Positions 1 through 9,043 of a DNA stretch of 64,000 nt are shown here, piece by piece. Both the position numbers and the translations under genes were made by a program. The notes under the pieces are model-generated. The model was not told where the DNA came from, did not search any database, and saw only the letters and a program-made list of their open reading frames with translations. The stretch comes from CAYNHZ01 sp964397445 (GTDB lineage Bacteria > Bacteroidota > Bacteroidia > Bacteroidales > UBA932): assembly GCA_964397445.1 (NCBI GenBank), contig CAYNHZ010000004.1, positions 1-64,000 of the forward strand. Direction: 5' to 3'. The first letter of the stretch is position 1. The number at the start of each line of letters is the position of its first letter.

Positions 1-2720
1 TACAGTAGGATCACTTGACGACCATTTTACATTTTTATTTGTAGCATTGGCTGGGGTGATGGTAGCAGTAAGAGTCTCACCAGCGCCATCCATTAGTGAT
101 AAGGTACTCTTATTGAGAGTAACTCCTGTCACAGCTATTGAAGAAGAGGTCACTGTCACTGCACAAGTGGCTGTCTTACCGCCATCTTCGGTGGTTACGG
201 TAATAGTAGCATTTCCAACACGTATTGCGCTTACTTTCCCAGTATTGTCAACGGTTGCAACCGTTGCATCACTTGACGACCATTTTAGATTTTTATTTGT
301 AGCATTGGCTGGGGTGATGGTAGCAGTAAGAGTCTCACCACTACCCTCTATTAGAGATAAGGTACTCTTATTGAGAGCAACTCCTGTTACAGATACTGCA
401 GAAGAGGTCACTGTCACTGCACAAGTAGCTGTCTTTCCACCATCTTCGGTGGTAACTGTGATTATTGTATTACCCGACTTAATTGCCATCACCTTTCCAT
501 TATCATCTACAGCAGCAATTGTAGGATCACCCGACGACCATTTTAGATTCTGGTTTGTTGCATTAGCAGGGGCAATGGTTGCCACAAGTGTCTCATTTGC
601 ACCGGCAATAAGGGATAGAACACTCTTATTAAGTTTTACACCGGTAACAGGAACTGCTGATTCTGTAATGGTTACATCACATGAAGCCGTTTTCTTTCCA
701 TCCTCTGTGGTAACTGTAATCTTAGCACTCCCAACTTTCAGCCCTTTCACCAATCCTGAAGCATCAACTGATGCGATAGAGGCGTCTGATGAGACCCAAG
801 TCACATTTTTATTTGTTGCATTCTCTGGTGTAATGATTGCTTTTAAAGTTTCACTCCCTCCAATCAAGAGATTGAGAGTAGCTTTATTAATAGTAACACC
901 TGTAACAGCTATAGAAGATTGAATAACAGTCACCTCACAAGTAGCATTCTTCCCTCCATCTTCAGTAGTTACTTTTATAGTGGATGTTCCGGATTTAATT
1001 GCAGTCACTTTCCCTTTACTATCTACAGAAGCGACTGTGGGATCGCTTGACGACCAAGAAACATTTTGATTTGTAGCATTTGCGGGAGCAATGGTAGCAG
1101 TAAGTGTCTCACCTGCACCCTCTATAAGAGATAGGGTAGTTTTGTTGAGACTCACACTATTCACGGGAACAACATCGGAAGTAACTATCACTTCACAAGT
1201 GGCTGTCTTCCCTCCATCTTGTGTGGTGACTGTGATTTTTGCATTACCAGGTTTAATTGCCGTCACTACTCCTTTTTCATTGACAGCAGCGATCGTTGGT
1301 TCATCAGATGCCCAGGTAACTTGTTGATTTGTAGCATTTGCAGGGGCAATGATTGCTTCAAGCGTCTCACTTGAACCTGCCACAAGAGATAAAGTACTCT
1401 TATTTAGTTTAACACCTGTAACTGCTACAGTTGTTTCTGTTACATTAACATTACAAGTTGCGGTTTTTTTTCCATCATCAGTAGTAACGGTAATTTTTAC
1501 ACTCCCTGCCTTCAACCCCTTTACCAACCCTGTTGCATCAACTGACGCAATAGAAGCATCTGTTGATATCCATGTCACTTTTTTATTTGTTGCATTTTCA
1601 GGTTCAATAATAGCTTGAAGAGCCTCAGATGTCCCTATCAATAGATTAAGAGTTTGCTTATTGAGTTTTACATTCACAACAGGAATATTACTCTCAACAA
1701 CAGTAACTGCACAAACAGCTTTTTTACCCCCATCGTCAGTGGTAACTGTAATATTTACACTCCCTTCTTTAATTGCTGTCACCTTTCCCACTTTATCAAC
1801 CGAAGCAATCGAGGCATCACTCGAAATCCAAGTAACATTTTGATTTGTAGCATTTGCCGGAGCAATAGTTGGAATTAAGGTTTCAGAATCTCCCTTCACG
1901 AGAGTTAGTGTTGTCTTATTTAGCTTCACACCGGTCACAGGTACCGATGTTGCAGTAACAGTCACATCACTATTAGCTGTTTTCTTTCCATCTTCAGTAG
2001 TAACTGTAATCTTTGTTTTTCCCAATTTTATAGCGGTAACCTTCCCATTTTGTCTATCGTTGCGATCTCTTCATTACTCGATGACCACACTACATTTTTA
2101 TTTGTAGCATTCTCAGGAGAGATTATTGCTTTTAAGATCTCTGTACCACCTACCAAAAGATTAACAGCTGTCTTATTAATAGAGACTCCGGTCACAGACA
2201 CTTTTTTATCAACAACTATTAACGCACAAGTTGCACTCATACCACCATCTACAGTGGTAACGATAATCTTAGTCTTTCCTAATTTAAGGGCTTTGACTTT
2301 ACCAGTTTTATCAACAGAAGCAATTGTGCTGTCCTGCGATGCCCATTTAACCTCTTTATTTGAAGCATTTTCGGGAATGAAAGTGGGAACAAGCACCTCT
2401 GTCGTACCAAGTAACAGGGAGAGCTCCTCTTTAATAGAAACCCCTTTTACAGGTATCATCATACCTGTGACAGTAACTTCACATTTAGCAGATTTTTTAC
2501 CTAAATCCGCTAAAACGGTTATAGTAGCTTTTCCAACCTTTAATCCCTTAATTTTACCTGTCGGATCAACAGATACAACAGTAGAGTCACTCGACTTCCA
2601 CATCAATACTTTGATTGTGGCATTAGTAGGTTGAATAGTTGCAACAAGGGACTCTGTACCCCCCATTTCAATAGATAGAGTGGTCTTATTCAAAGTCACA
2701 CTCTTCACACTGACCGCTTT
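1..2720 (-). repeat. Tandem array of about 258-bp BIG2-coding repeats
   Basis: Repeat starts (the GVxLNK motif) fall near 2700, 2445, 2200, 1940, 1675, 1420, 1155, 905, 645, 385 and 125, a spacing of roughly 258 bp or 86 codons. The two left-most units are nearly identical at DNA level: bases from about 16 to 82 reappear at 274 to 340, offset exactly 258. This suggests recent duplication or gene conversion. The units nearest the signal peptide are the most diverged. Confidence 0.85.
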
Positions 2721-2795
2721 TTTGCCACAACTAATGACCCCTACAAAAAACACTGCCAGAAGAATGACAGTAATAAATCCAAAAATTTTCTTCAT
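1..2795 (-). pseudogene. BIG2 Ig-like repeat lipoprotein, frameshifted, runs off left edge
   Basis: The protein starts with a lipoprotein signal (MKKIFGFITVILLAVFF, lipobox VISC, then GKK), so the product should be a surface-exposed or periplasmic lipoprotein. After the signal come repeats of about 86 residues with the BIG2 (bacterial Ig-like 2) pattern: GVxLNKxTLxL, then PxNATNxxVxW, SSDxxIASVDxxGKV and GxxxITVTTxDGGKxAxCxVTV. I count at least eleven, and the frame is still open at base 1. The frame breaks in the third repeat: a run of four A (coding strand; plus 2048-2051) puts the frame into a stop at 2028. One extra A would restore DKNGKVTAIKLGKT, and the rest of the frame is intact to the window edge. 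So this is a recent lesion, an assembly error or a variable site. Likely role is adhesion or surface display; this is inferred from the family only. Confidence 0.85.
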
Positions 2796-2845
2796 AATTC
2801 TTATTATTAAATAATTTTAATCAATCTCGACAACTATTTACGTTG

Positions 2846-2853
2846 CAAAAGTA
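2846..2853 (-). promoter_or_regulatory. TAnnTTTG -7 element of the BIG2 lipoprotein gene
   Basis: The minus strand reads TACTTTTG, matching the Bacteroidota -7 consensus TAnnTTTG. It lies about 50 bases before the start codon at 2795. No TTTG/TTG is seen 19 bases further upstream, so an activator may be needed. Confidence 0.55.
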
Positions 2854-2867
2854 TCTTGACCTGATAT

Positions 2868-2898
2868 CAATAATTTGAACTATTGAAACAATAATTTG
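2868..2898 (-). promoter_or_regulatory. Direct repeat CAAATTATTG x2, possible operator
   Basis: The ten-base word CAATAATTTG (plus strand) occurs at 2868-2877 and again at 2889-2898. The two copies are 21 bp apart, about two helical turns, so they face the same side of the DNA. They lie directly upstream of the TACTTTTG element, where an activator would bind. The repeat is seen; its function is inferred. Confidence 0.4.
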
Positions 2899-2976
2899 GA
2901 TATTTTAAAAAAACTGAAGCAAAAGATTTGGATAAATAAAACAAAAAATGGATAACACCTTAATAATCAGTGTTCG

Positions 2977-3001
2977 AAAAGTGCAAATAGCCTATTTCCA
3001 C
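2977..3001 (-). terminator. Weak hairpin plus T-run at end of lipoprotein operon
   Basis: On the minus strand the stop codon of the upstream gene sits in an inverted repeat: GTGGAAATA, loop GGC, TATTTGCAC, with one G-G mismatch in the stem. TTTT follows at 2980-2977. It is short and AT-rich, so only a weak intrinsic terminator candidate, but it is placed exactly at the end of the five-gene operon. Confidence 0.4.
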
Positions 3002-4587
3002 TTAACTTCTGAATCGTAAATAAAACTAAATTCGTCAGCAAATAGAAGACTTCCTACACCTCCGGTAAAGTAATCGGCATAATAACTTGCAACAGCAACA
3101 AGTGCGCAATAGCCGGGCTTCCTTTTATCTTTATAGATAATATCAAGAGAGAATTCCTTATACGCCCCTCCGGTACCGACACTATCCACTAAATCTGCAT
3201 AACCTATTACATTATCATCAGTATAAGGGGGTAAATATGTCCCCTGCGCAGTATTGACAGAATAGGGAATATTTCTATCAAATAACATTAAGAAAATATG
3301 ACATCTATCCGACTTTCCTAAGAGATATTTGTAGGGATCTTTAACCTTGTTTATCTCTTTAGGTTCGTAACTATAATATCCACGCAATTTGGATGGTCTG
3401 GTGGTAAATGGTCTTCCAAAATCCACCTTTGCCCCAGAACGAGGGATAAGTATTGTCTCCACAAATTTACCTGAAAAAACATTTCCCCCTGCCATCTGTC
3501 CAACAACAGAGACTGTCTCCATCCTTGCCGCTTTCCCCTTTTTCACAAAAGTCTCCTCAGGGGTTGTAGGGTTTTTCTCCCCTATAGTATTAGCTCCAAT
3601 ATTACCCGAATCCCACCAATAATTGGCATCGGTATCAAGATTTGGAAACCAGGTTTTTTTACCTCCAATAATATTTGAAACCCAGTCGTCAAAACTCATA
3701 TTAGGCATCTGAGTATCTTTTTCAGTGATAAACTCAACCTCCTCCCCTTCGTTGGTTCCAACCACCGCTTTGTAAAGATATTTTGTATTTGGGGTCAATC
3801 CTGTCAAATGGTACGAAAAATCAATATCTGTTATCTTCACATCTCCTTCCGGTATCAATGTCCATTGAGTATCATCAGATCTGCGGTATGAGAAAGTTGG
3901 ATTTCCCATCCCCTGAACATATCTCCCACTAAGAAATGAATGTGTAGCCCAAGCATCTGCAGGATTAGTAATAAGCTCAACATCTTTAATAACAACATTA
4001 ATAGCCCAAGTCTCTTTTATATTTCGGTAAGAGACAGTGAAATATCGAAGTGTAGAATAATCGGTAATTGTGCGAGGATCTGGTTCAATGACAGAATTAG
4101 ATGGACCAAGTTTGACATCATTGATCTTCATATCTTTCAGATTCTGGCTCTTAGTGACAAAAACAATCGCAATCTTATTATCAACATCAAATTCGGCCTT
4201 CCCCACCTGATTATCAACTTTTACATATCGCTCAATAACTTGTTTAGCCGAGATAGTCCATAAATACTCTTGATCGGGATAGGTCTTTAAGGTATATTTT
4301 ACAGGCTGCAACATATTTATATATTGCGAAAGGGCAGGTGTGAAAGTAGTTTTATCCGGAACCTCCATCTTTATCACCCTAACATTCTCTACATCAACAG
4401 TATCTGAGAGTTCCAAAGAGATTGTAAGTTTTGTGGAGTCAATAACCGAAGCACCAATTTGACCTGACACCTCAAATGCCGTTATTTTTCCAAGTTTTTT
4501 AGGATAAGGGATATCGTTCTCTATGCAAGAAGAGAGTGATAGCGCTAAAAACAGGAAGAGACTGTATTTTAAAAAACCTTTGATCAT
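2992..4587 (-). CDS. PCMD-domain lipoprotein
   Basis: A 531-residue lipoprotein: signal MIKGFLKYSLFLFLALSL with lipobox LSSC (Cys21). Residues about 30-200 form two beta-rich segments ending in TWAINVVIKDV-like strands. Residues about 215-290 resemble a fibronectin type III fold (SGRYVQGMGNPTFSYRRSDD, then GLTPNTKYLYKAVV). Residues about 295-531 match the PCMD family (putative carbohydrate metabolism domain, Bacteroidota): it opens with MPNMSFDDW and WFPNLD, then WDSGNxGANT, NPTTPEE, FGRPFTTRPSKLRGYYSY and the C-terminal LFADEFSF. This C-terminal half is clearly paralogous to that of the gene at 5396-7504. It is the last gene of the operon starting at 11173. Probable role is cell-surface glycan or ligand binding; no catalytic residues can be assigned. 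Confidence 0.8.
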   Translation of the reverse strand: MIKGFLKYSLFLFLALSLSSCIENDIPYPKKLGKITAFEVSGQIGASVIDSTKLTISLELSDTVDVENVRVIKMEVPDKTTFTPALSQYINMLQPVKYTLKTYPDQEYLWTISAKQVIERYVKVDNQVGKAEFDVDNKIAIVFVTKSQNLKDMKINDVKLGPSNSVIEPDPRTITDYSTLRYFTVSYRNIKETWAINVVIKDVELITNPADAWATHSFLSGRYVQGMGNPTFSYRRSDDTQWTLIPEGDVKITDIDFSYHLTGLTPNTKYLYKAVVGTNEGEEVEFITEKDTQMPNMSFDDWVSNIIGGKKTWFPNLDTDANYWWDSGNIGANTIGEKNPTTPEETFVKKGKAARMETVSVVGQMAGGNVFSGKFVETILIPRSGAKVDFGRPFTTRPSKLRGYYSYEPKEINKVKDPYKYLLGKSDRCHIFLMLFDRNIPYSVNTAQGTYLPPYTDDNVIGYADLVDSVGTGGAYKEFSLDIIYKDKRKPGYCALVAVASYYADYFTGGVGSLLFADEFSFIYDSEVKWK

Positions 4588-4604
4588 AAGTCATTAAATG
4601 TAAT

Positions 4605-5393
4605 CTAAGTACCACTTGGCTTCGCTGAAATACCTTTCCCTTTTATTATCGGTATAACAAAATTAACACCAATATTTATTGAGAGTAGATTTATCTTAAA
4701 TTTAGCAGAGCTCGTCTCTAAGATCCCCTCATAGATCTGATTAGTGGTCTGCTTTGTCCTTTTATAAGACAACCCAAGAATCCCAACTGAGGCCTCAACC
4801 GACATCTGATTTGCTACGAAAACAACTATACCCGGCACAACATCTATCCCTACCTCGAAAATATCTTGGAAAGTTCCGGTTATATTTTCTCCCTTTCCAG
4901 TAACAAGCTTCCCTTGACCTGCCCCGACATTCAACATAATATCGCTAAAAAGTCCAAAGCGCAAGCTGTTGCCAATAGGAATATAATAACGATAAGAAAG
5001 TGATCCATAATAGGTATGCTGTAAACTATATAAATCTGATACTGAAAATTTTAAATCTTCAGAAATAGATAAATCGATAGCATCTAATTTAGCAAGAGTC
5101 CTGTTGTATGCAAATCGTATTCCTGCAGCCATATTCCTAGAAAAAGTGTAATAGATAAAAGGGCTGACTTTAAAAGTATAGGCACTTGCATTAATATTGT
5201 CTAAAATCAAAAAATTAAAATCGGAAAATTTATAATCCTGATACGAGATAGTACCACCAAACATTAATTGCCCCTTGGGAATAAAGACAGGTCCGTCTGT
5301 AAGGCTGATACCTCTATCAAATTTTTGAGCCTCTGCTGCAAATGAAAAAGCAACAAAGAGGCTCAAAATTAAGATTATACGACAATGTTTCAT
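4605..5393 (-). CDS. Outer-membrane beta-barrel protein
   Basis: A 262-residue protein with a cleavable signal peptide (MKHCRIILILSLFVAFSFAAEAQ) followed by alternating amphipathic beta strands rich in aromatic residues (for example FKVSPFIYYTFSRNMAAGI, SLSYRYYIPIGNSLRFGLF), typical of small outer-membrane barrels. The start is the ATG at 5393. An upstream in-frame TTG at 5399 is unlikely because it overlaps the previous stop, which is TGA at 5398-5396; the ATG follows it after two bases (TGA-TA-ATG). It sits in the operon between two PCMD lipoproteins, so it may be their membrane partner. The exact family is not recognised; it resembles OMP_b-brl-type proteins. Confidence 0.7.
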   Translation of the reverse strand: MKHCRIILILSLFVAFSFAAEAQKFDRGISLTDGPVFIPKGQLMFGGTISYQDYKFSDFNFLILDNINASAYTFKVSPFIYYTFSRNMAAGIRFAYNRTLAKLDAIDLSISEDLKFSVSDLYSLQHTYYGSLSYRYYIPIGNSLRFGLFSDIMLNVGAGQGKLVTGKGENITGTFQDIFEVGIDVVPGIVVFVANQMSVEASVGILGLSYKRTKQTTNQIYEGILETSSAKFKINLLSINIGVNFVIPIIKGKGISAKPSGT

Positions 5394-5395
5394 TA

Positions 5396-7504
5396 TCAAT
5401 ACAATAATTCCAACTCATCAAGATACATTGTACTTCCCTCACCACCTGTAAAATAGTCTCCGTATTTACTTGCAGAGGCAACAATCACAATATATTTTGG
5501 TTTTCTATCGTTTTTATAATTGAGATTAATTGTAAACTCCTTATAACCATTTGTATTGGTGTTTTCAGTAATCTCACCATACGCTATAACATTAGGATCT
5601 GTTCCAGGATTAATAAAATTCTTGAGTCCACTATCGACAATGTATGGTTGATTCCAATCGGTCAACATAATATAGATCTGACCAATATCATTCTGCCCCT
5701 TCAATGATGTGTATGGATCCTTCACTTTGTTAATTGCAACAGGAGCATAACTATAAAATCCTTTCATTGCTACTGGACGAGAAGTGAACGGACGGCCAAA
5801 ACTGATACGGGCATTTGTAGTGTTATATGTACCAACAAAGTAACCTGAATAGACATTACCTGCTGCCAAAATGCCGAACACAGATGAAGACTTGAGTTTG
5901 ATAGCTTTACCGCTCTTGACAAATGACTCTTCTGGAGAGGTTGGATTTATCTCTGAAATGGTATTTGCCCCGGTATTACCGGAATCCCAAATATAATTTT
6001 GTTCACTGAGATCTGCATTAGGAAACCAATTTTTACCCTGTTTAAACCAAGCATCGAAACTCAAATTAGGTAATTGAGCCGCTGCCTCAGTAGTTGCAGA
6101 GAGTGTGAAAGTTTTATCCTCGAGCAAATCTTTAGTAGAAACAGCTCTAAAATCGTATGATGTAGAAGGGATTAAGCCCTCAATCTTAGCAGAAAATGCA
6201 CTTCCATCTATTGTTAGTGCCCCTGAATATGTACTCCACTGACTATCTGAACTCCTCTTATACTGAATTGCCATCCCGTTAGGCTGAGACTCAGTACTGT
6301 ATTGAGCATAGACAAAAGCATATTTTGCCCAAGCATCAATCCTTATTGTAGAGACCTCTACATTCGGTATAATAACAACATTTAACTGAGTTTCAACAAA
6401 CTGAGATTGTTTATCCAACACAGCAATTTTTAGATTATATGTACCCAATGGAAGAATATCAGAAAATAATTTACGAAAATCAACAGATAGAGAATTAGCT
6501 CCGACTGTATAATCACTCCAAGTGATCCCTTTGGATAATAAGGCAGCTTTATCTGCGGTCAGAGGGTTAAATGAGTTAGGGATGCCAATATTAGTCAAAG
6601 AACTGTTATTGTGAGATATAGTTACCTCACTAACACCTGCTGCAGAGTTGATATTAAATAGCCCAATCACTCCTGCCCCCTGCGGAATACGTAAAGTATT
6701 GGAAAGATCTACGCCCGAAGCTTCGAGAATTGTTGGAACAGCTTTCTTATTAAGAGATACATCTATCGAATACTCTTTGACATTCATAGAGTTGTCATAA
6801 GAGACCTTTAGAGAGGCACCACCTTGATCGCCGCCTGTATTTCCATCGACATCAAAATTTAACTTATAATACTCTCGAGGTTTAACATTTGTAATATTGT
6901 TTGATATTTCAAAAGTCTTCCCATCATTATTTGTTAGGTTGATAGTCCATTTTAGAGAGCCTGTACATTTAAAATAACCGGCAGTATTTATGTGGCCTTT
7001 ATCAAAAATAAGGCTACCACCTTGGTTATTTGTTATGGTAACATCATAATTAGAGAAATTAGCGGTCACAGCATCGGAAAAATTGACAGAAACCTTAACA
7101 TTTGCAAGTGTACACACCATAGATGCCGCAGCCGCTTTGCCTGCGATAACATCTACAGTATCTCTCCCCATATAATAAGGGGACTCAAAACCAGCAGTTA
7201 CATCTATACCATTTGCCGCTGCAATGATATATTTCCCTGCTTTAAGGGTTAGCGGATTGTCTTTAAGGCTATTATGATCTTCAATTGTCTTTATGATAAC
7301 ACCTGTCTTAAAATCTATCACAGAGATGGTGAAAATAGGATCTCCCCCCTTTGTCACCACATTTGCATCAAGATTGTAACCAAATTTCAGACTAAGAACG
7401 CCCTCCCCCTTTGAAAGGAGATCTCGATCTATATCCTTTTTACAAGAAAGGATAAGAACGGAAAGAACCAATAACGCTATATATTTTATAGTATTGATTT
7501 TCAT
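5396..7504 (-). CDS. DUF4493/PCMD lipoprotein
   Basis: A 702-residue lipoprotein: signal with lipobox LILSC (Cys21), followed by KKDIDRD, an acidic/basic stretch compatible with Bacteroidota surface export. Residues about 33-215 match the DUF4493 pattern (GxLSLKFGY, ISVIDFKTG, AGKYIIAAANG, YYMGRDTVDVIAGKA, ANVKVSVNFSDAV). A beta-sandwich region follows. Residues about 385-470 look like an FnIII module (AWAKYAFVYAQYS, GLIPSTSYDFRAVS). Residues about 478-702 are a PCMD domain close to that of the neighbour at 2992-4587 (WFPNADL, WDSGNTGANT, SFGRPFTSRPVAMKGFYSY, TMYLDELEL). Third gene of the operon. Likely an extracellular binding lipoprotein; function unknown. Confidence 0.8.
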   Translation of the reverse strand: MKINTIKYIALLVLSVLILSCKKDIDRDLLSKGEGVLSLKFGYNLDANVVTKGGDPIFTISVIDFKTGVIIKTIEDHNSLKDNPLTLKAGKYIIAAANGIDVTAGFESPYYMGRDTVDVIAGKAAAASMVCTLANVKVSVNFSDAVTANFSNYDVTITNNQGGSLIFDKGHINTAGYFKCTGSLKWTINLTNNDGKTFEISNNITNVKPREYYKLNFDVDGNTGGDQGGASLKVSYDNSMNVKEYSIDVSLNKKAVPTILEASGVDLSNTLRIPQGAGVIGLFNINSAAGVSEVTISHNNSSLTNIGIPNSFNPLTADKAALLSKGITWSDYTVGANSLSVDFRKLFSDILPLGTYNLKIAVLDKQSQFVETQLNVVIIPNVEVSTIRIDAWAKYAFVYAQYSTESQPNGMAIQYKRSSDSQWSTYSGALTIDGSAFSAKIEGLIPSTSYDFRAVSTKDLLEDKTFTLSATTEAAAQLPNLSFDAWFKQGKNWFPNADLSEQNYIWDSGNTGANTISEINPTSPEESFVKSGKAIKLKSSSVFGILAAGNVYSGYFVGTYNTTNARISFGRPFTSRPVAMKGFYSYAPVAINKVKDPYTSLKGQNDIGQIYIMLTDWNQPYIVDSGLKNFINPGTDPNVIAYGEITENTNTNGYKEFTINLNYKNDRKPKYIVIVASASKYGDYFTGGEGSTMYLDELELLY

Positions 7505-7514
7505 TCTATTCTTA

Positions 7515-9023
7515 TTATGAAGCAGGGGTTATTATAATTGTAATTGTTGCACTCTTTTCAGCCCCTTTTTGATCTTTTACAGTAACCAAGAAAGGGTGTG
7601 TCCCCTCAGGCATAAGTCCTATAAAACTACCAATAGAGAATGTTTTTTGAGTTTTGCCATAAACATCTGCAGAAGTGAGTCCGAACAATCCTCCGTAAAA
7701 CTCTTCCTCTTCAGGAGACATATGTGCCAAATCAACCTTTGTAGAGTTGCCCATACCTGTAATTATTGCCTTCAATGACTCAGATTGAATATCAAACCAC
7801 AACTCCTCTATCTTATCTGGTGCCGCAATATCTATATTAAAAGTCACCCCAGAAGCTCCAAAAGGATAGGAAACAGGGGAATCAATACCAAGAGATGTTA
7901 TTACTATATTGTTCGTTGTCCCCTCTGATTTGGTTGAAAAAGGGAGAGTATAGAGGGCTGCTGGTGTGTTGTCAGCTGCATTCAATACAGCACCTGCTGC
8001 AACATTTAATGAATAATTTGTCGCAGGGGCAAGGGTTCCGAATGTTAATGTGACAACCTTTCCCGAAGCCGATTTTGTAAGGGTTACATCACCCATAGTG
8101 ATATTTGCACCCTCTGCGAGTTTAACAGGAACCGAATAGGTCAATGTTATCGACCCAAGTGTTTTATCGACAACAGCCCCTGATAAGATTGAAGCTGACT
8201 GAAGAACAGGAGTCCCAGTATTATCATCTTCGATAGGATCCTCTTCAAACCCATCAACAATGATATCCACATCTTTATTATTTACGGAATAGTCCACTTT
8301 TATACCGTTTTCACCGATCTGAACCTCACCGGTCTCTTTAGCATCGATAGTGAATACGTGGTGATCTCTTTCTGCAACATTAGTCACTTTAACCAATTGA
8401 TTTACAACTTTGGAAGGATCCTTTACCCTTGTCCCTTGAATAAATATCTGGAGAGGGGCAACTGAGAAGAATCCAGCTGTACCAAGCTCTATGATCTCTT
8501 TGGTATAAACAAGGAAACCAAAATCAGTGGTTACAGTGATTGTGAAATCGGGATTTAATTCTTGAAAAAATCTATCGGTACATTTAATAGTGACCTTCAT
8601 ATTTTTAAGTTTACAAGTAAGATCGATATTGACCACTTTTCCTGCCTCAACCGTAAAATCTTGAGATCCTTTATAAACTGGCTGATTCCAAGCGACATCC
8701 TTTGTTCCAGGTGATGTTGCGGAAATAATATAAGCGGCGGGATCCATTGCTATGACTGATGGAACTTGTGAATATTTATCCCACGATTGAACTTGAGCAC
8801 CCGTTTGTGCATTTTTTATAGTTATTGCAAACTCCTTAATATCGACTTCGTCAGCCTTTGTACCGGGAGTACCGGGAGCACTTGAAGTACCAGGAGTAGT
8901 AAATTCCCCTTCAGAAGAGACACTAATAGACATTTTGCCTTTGTTCCTAAGCTCTATCTTCTCTTTATTGCAGCCAGAAAGAACCAATGCCGCAAGGGAT
9001 AGTAATACAAGAATCTTCTTCAT
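7515..9023 (-). CDS. DUF4493 lipoprotein with SbsA-type Ig domain
   Basis: A 502-residue lipoprotein (MKKILVLLSLAALV, lipobox LSGC, Cys18). A low-complexity linker with APGTPGT follows at about 45-56. Residues about 30-265 carry the DUF4493 pattern (GKMSISVSSEG, FAITIKNAQTG, DPAAYIISATS, VYKGSQDFTVEAGKVV, CKLKNMKVTIKC). Residues about 270-370 resemble an SbsA/BIG_5 Ig-like domain (SGAVVDKTLGSITLTYS, LAPATNYSLNVAAGA, PFSTK). A C-terminal beta domain of about 130 residues ends in AEKSATITIIITP. No PCMD domain, unlike the two flanking paralogues. Second gene of the operon, 20 bases after the first. Confidence 0.8.
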   Translation of the reverse strand: MKKILVLLSLAALVLSGCNKEKIELRNKGKMSISVSSEGEFTTPGTSSAPGTPGTKADEVDIKEFAITIKNAQTGAQVQSWDKYSQVPSVIAMDPAAYIISATSPGTKDVAWNQPVYKGSQDFTVEAGKVVNIDLTCKLKNMKVTIKCTDRFFQELNPDFTITVTTDFGFLVYTKEIIELGTAGFFSVAPLQIFIQGTRVKDPSKVVNQLVKVTNVAERDHHVFTIDAKETGEVQIGENGIKVDYSVNNKDVDIIVDGFEEDPIEDDNTGTPVLQSASILSGAVVDKTLGSITLTYSVPVKLAEGANITMGDVTLTKSASGKVVTLTFGTLAPATNYSLNVAAGAVLNAADNTPAALYTLPFSTKSEGTTNNIVITSLGIDSPVSYPFGASGVTFNIDIAAPDKIEELWFDIQSESLKAIITGMGNSTKVDLAHMSPEEEEFYGGLFGLTSADVYGKTQKTFSIGSFIGLMPEGTHPFLVTVKDQKGAEKSATITIIITPAS

Positions 9024-9043
9024 ATTATTTGTTATTTTCTTTA

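Noticed and set aside
2040..2060. Programmed -1 ribosomal frameshifting in the BIG2 gene
   Set aside because: The site reads GAC AAA ATG; re-pairing in the -1 frame is poor and no X XXY YYZ heptamer exists. A lost base is simpler.
47..2634. Plus-strand open frames across the left end rich in Val/Ser/Thr
   Set aside because: They are the antisense shadow of the BIG2 repeat gene on the minus strand, which has a signal peptide and conserved repeats.
1..2720. CRISPR array or satellite DNA
   Set aside because: The repeats are 258 bp, coding and in frame; no short identical repeats with unique spacers exist.
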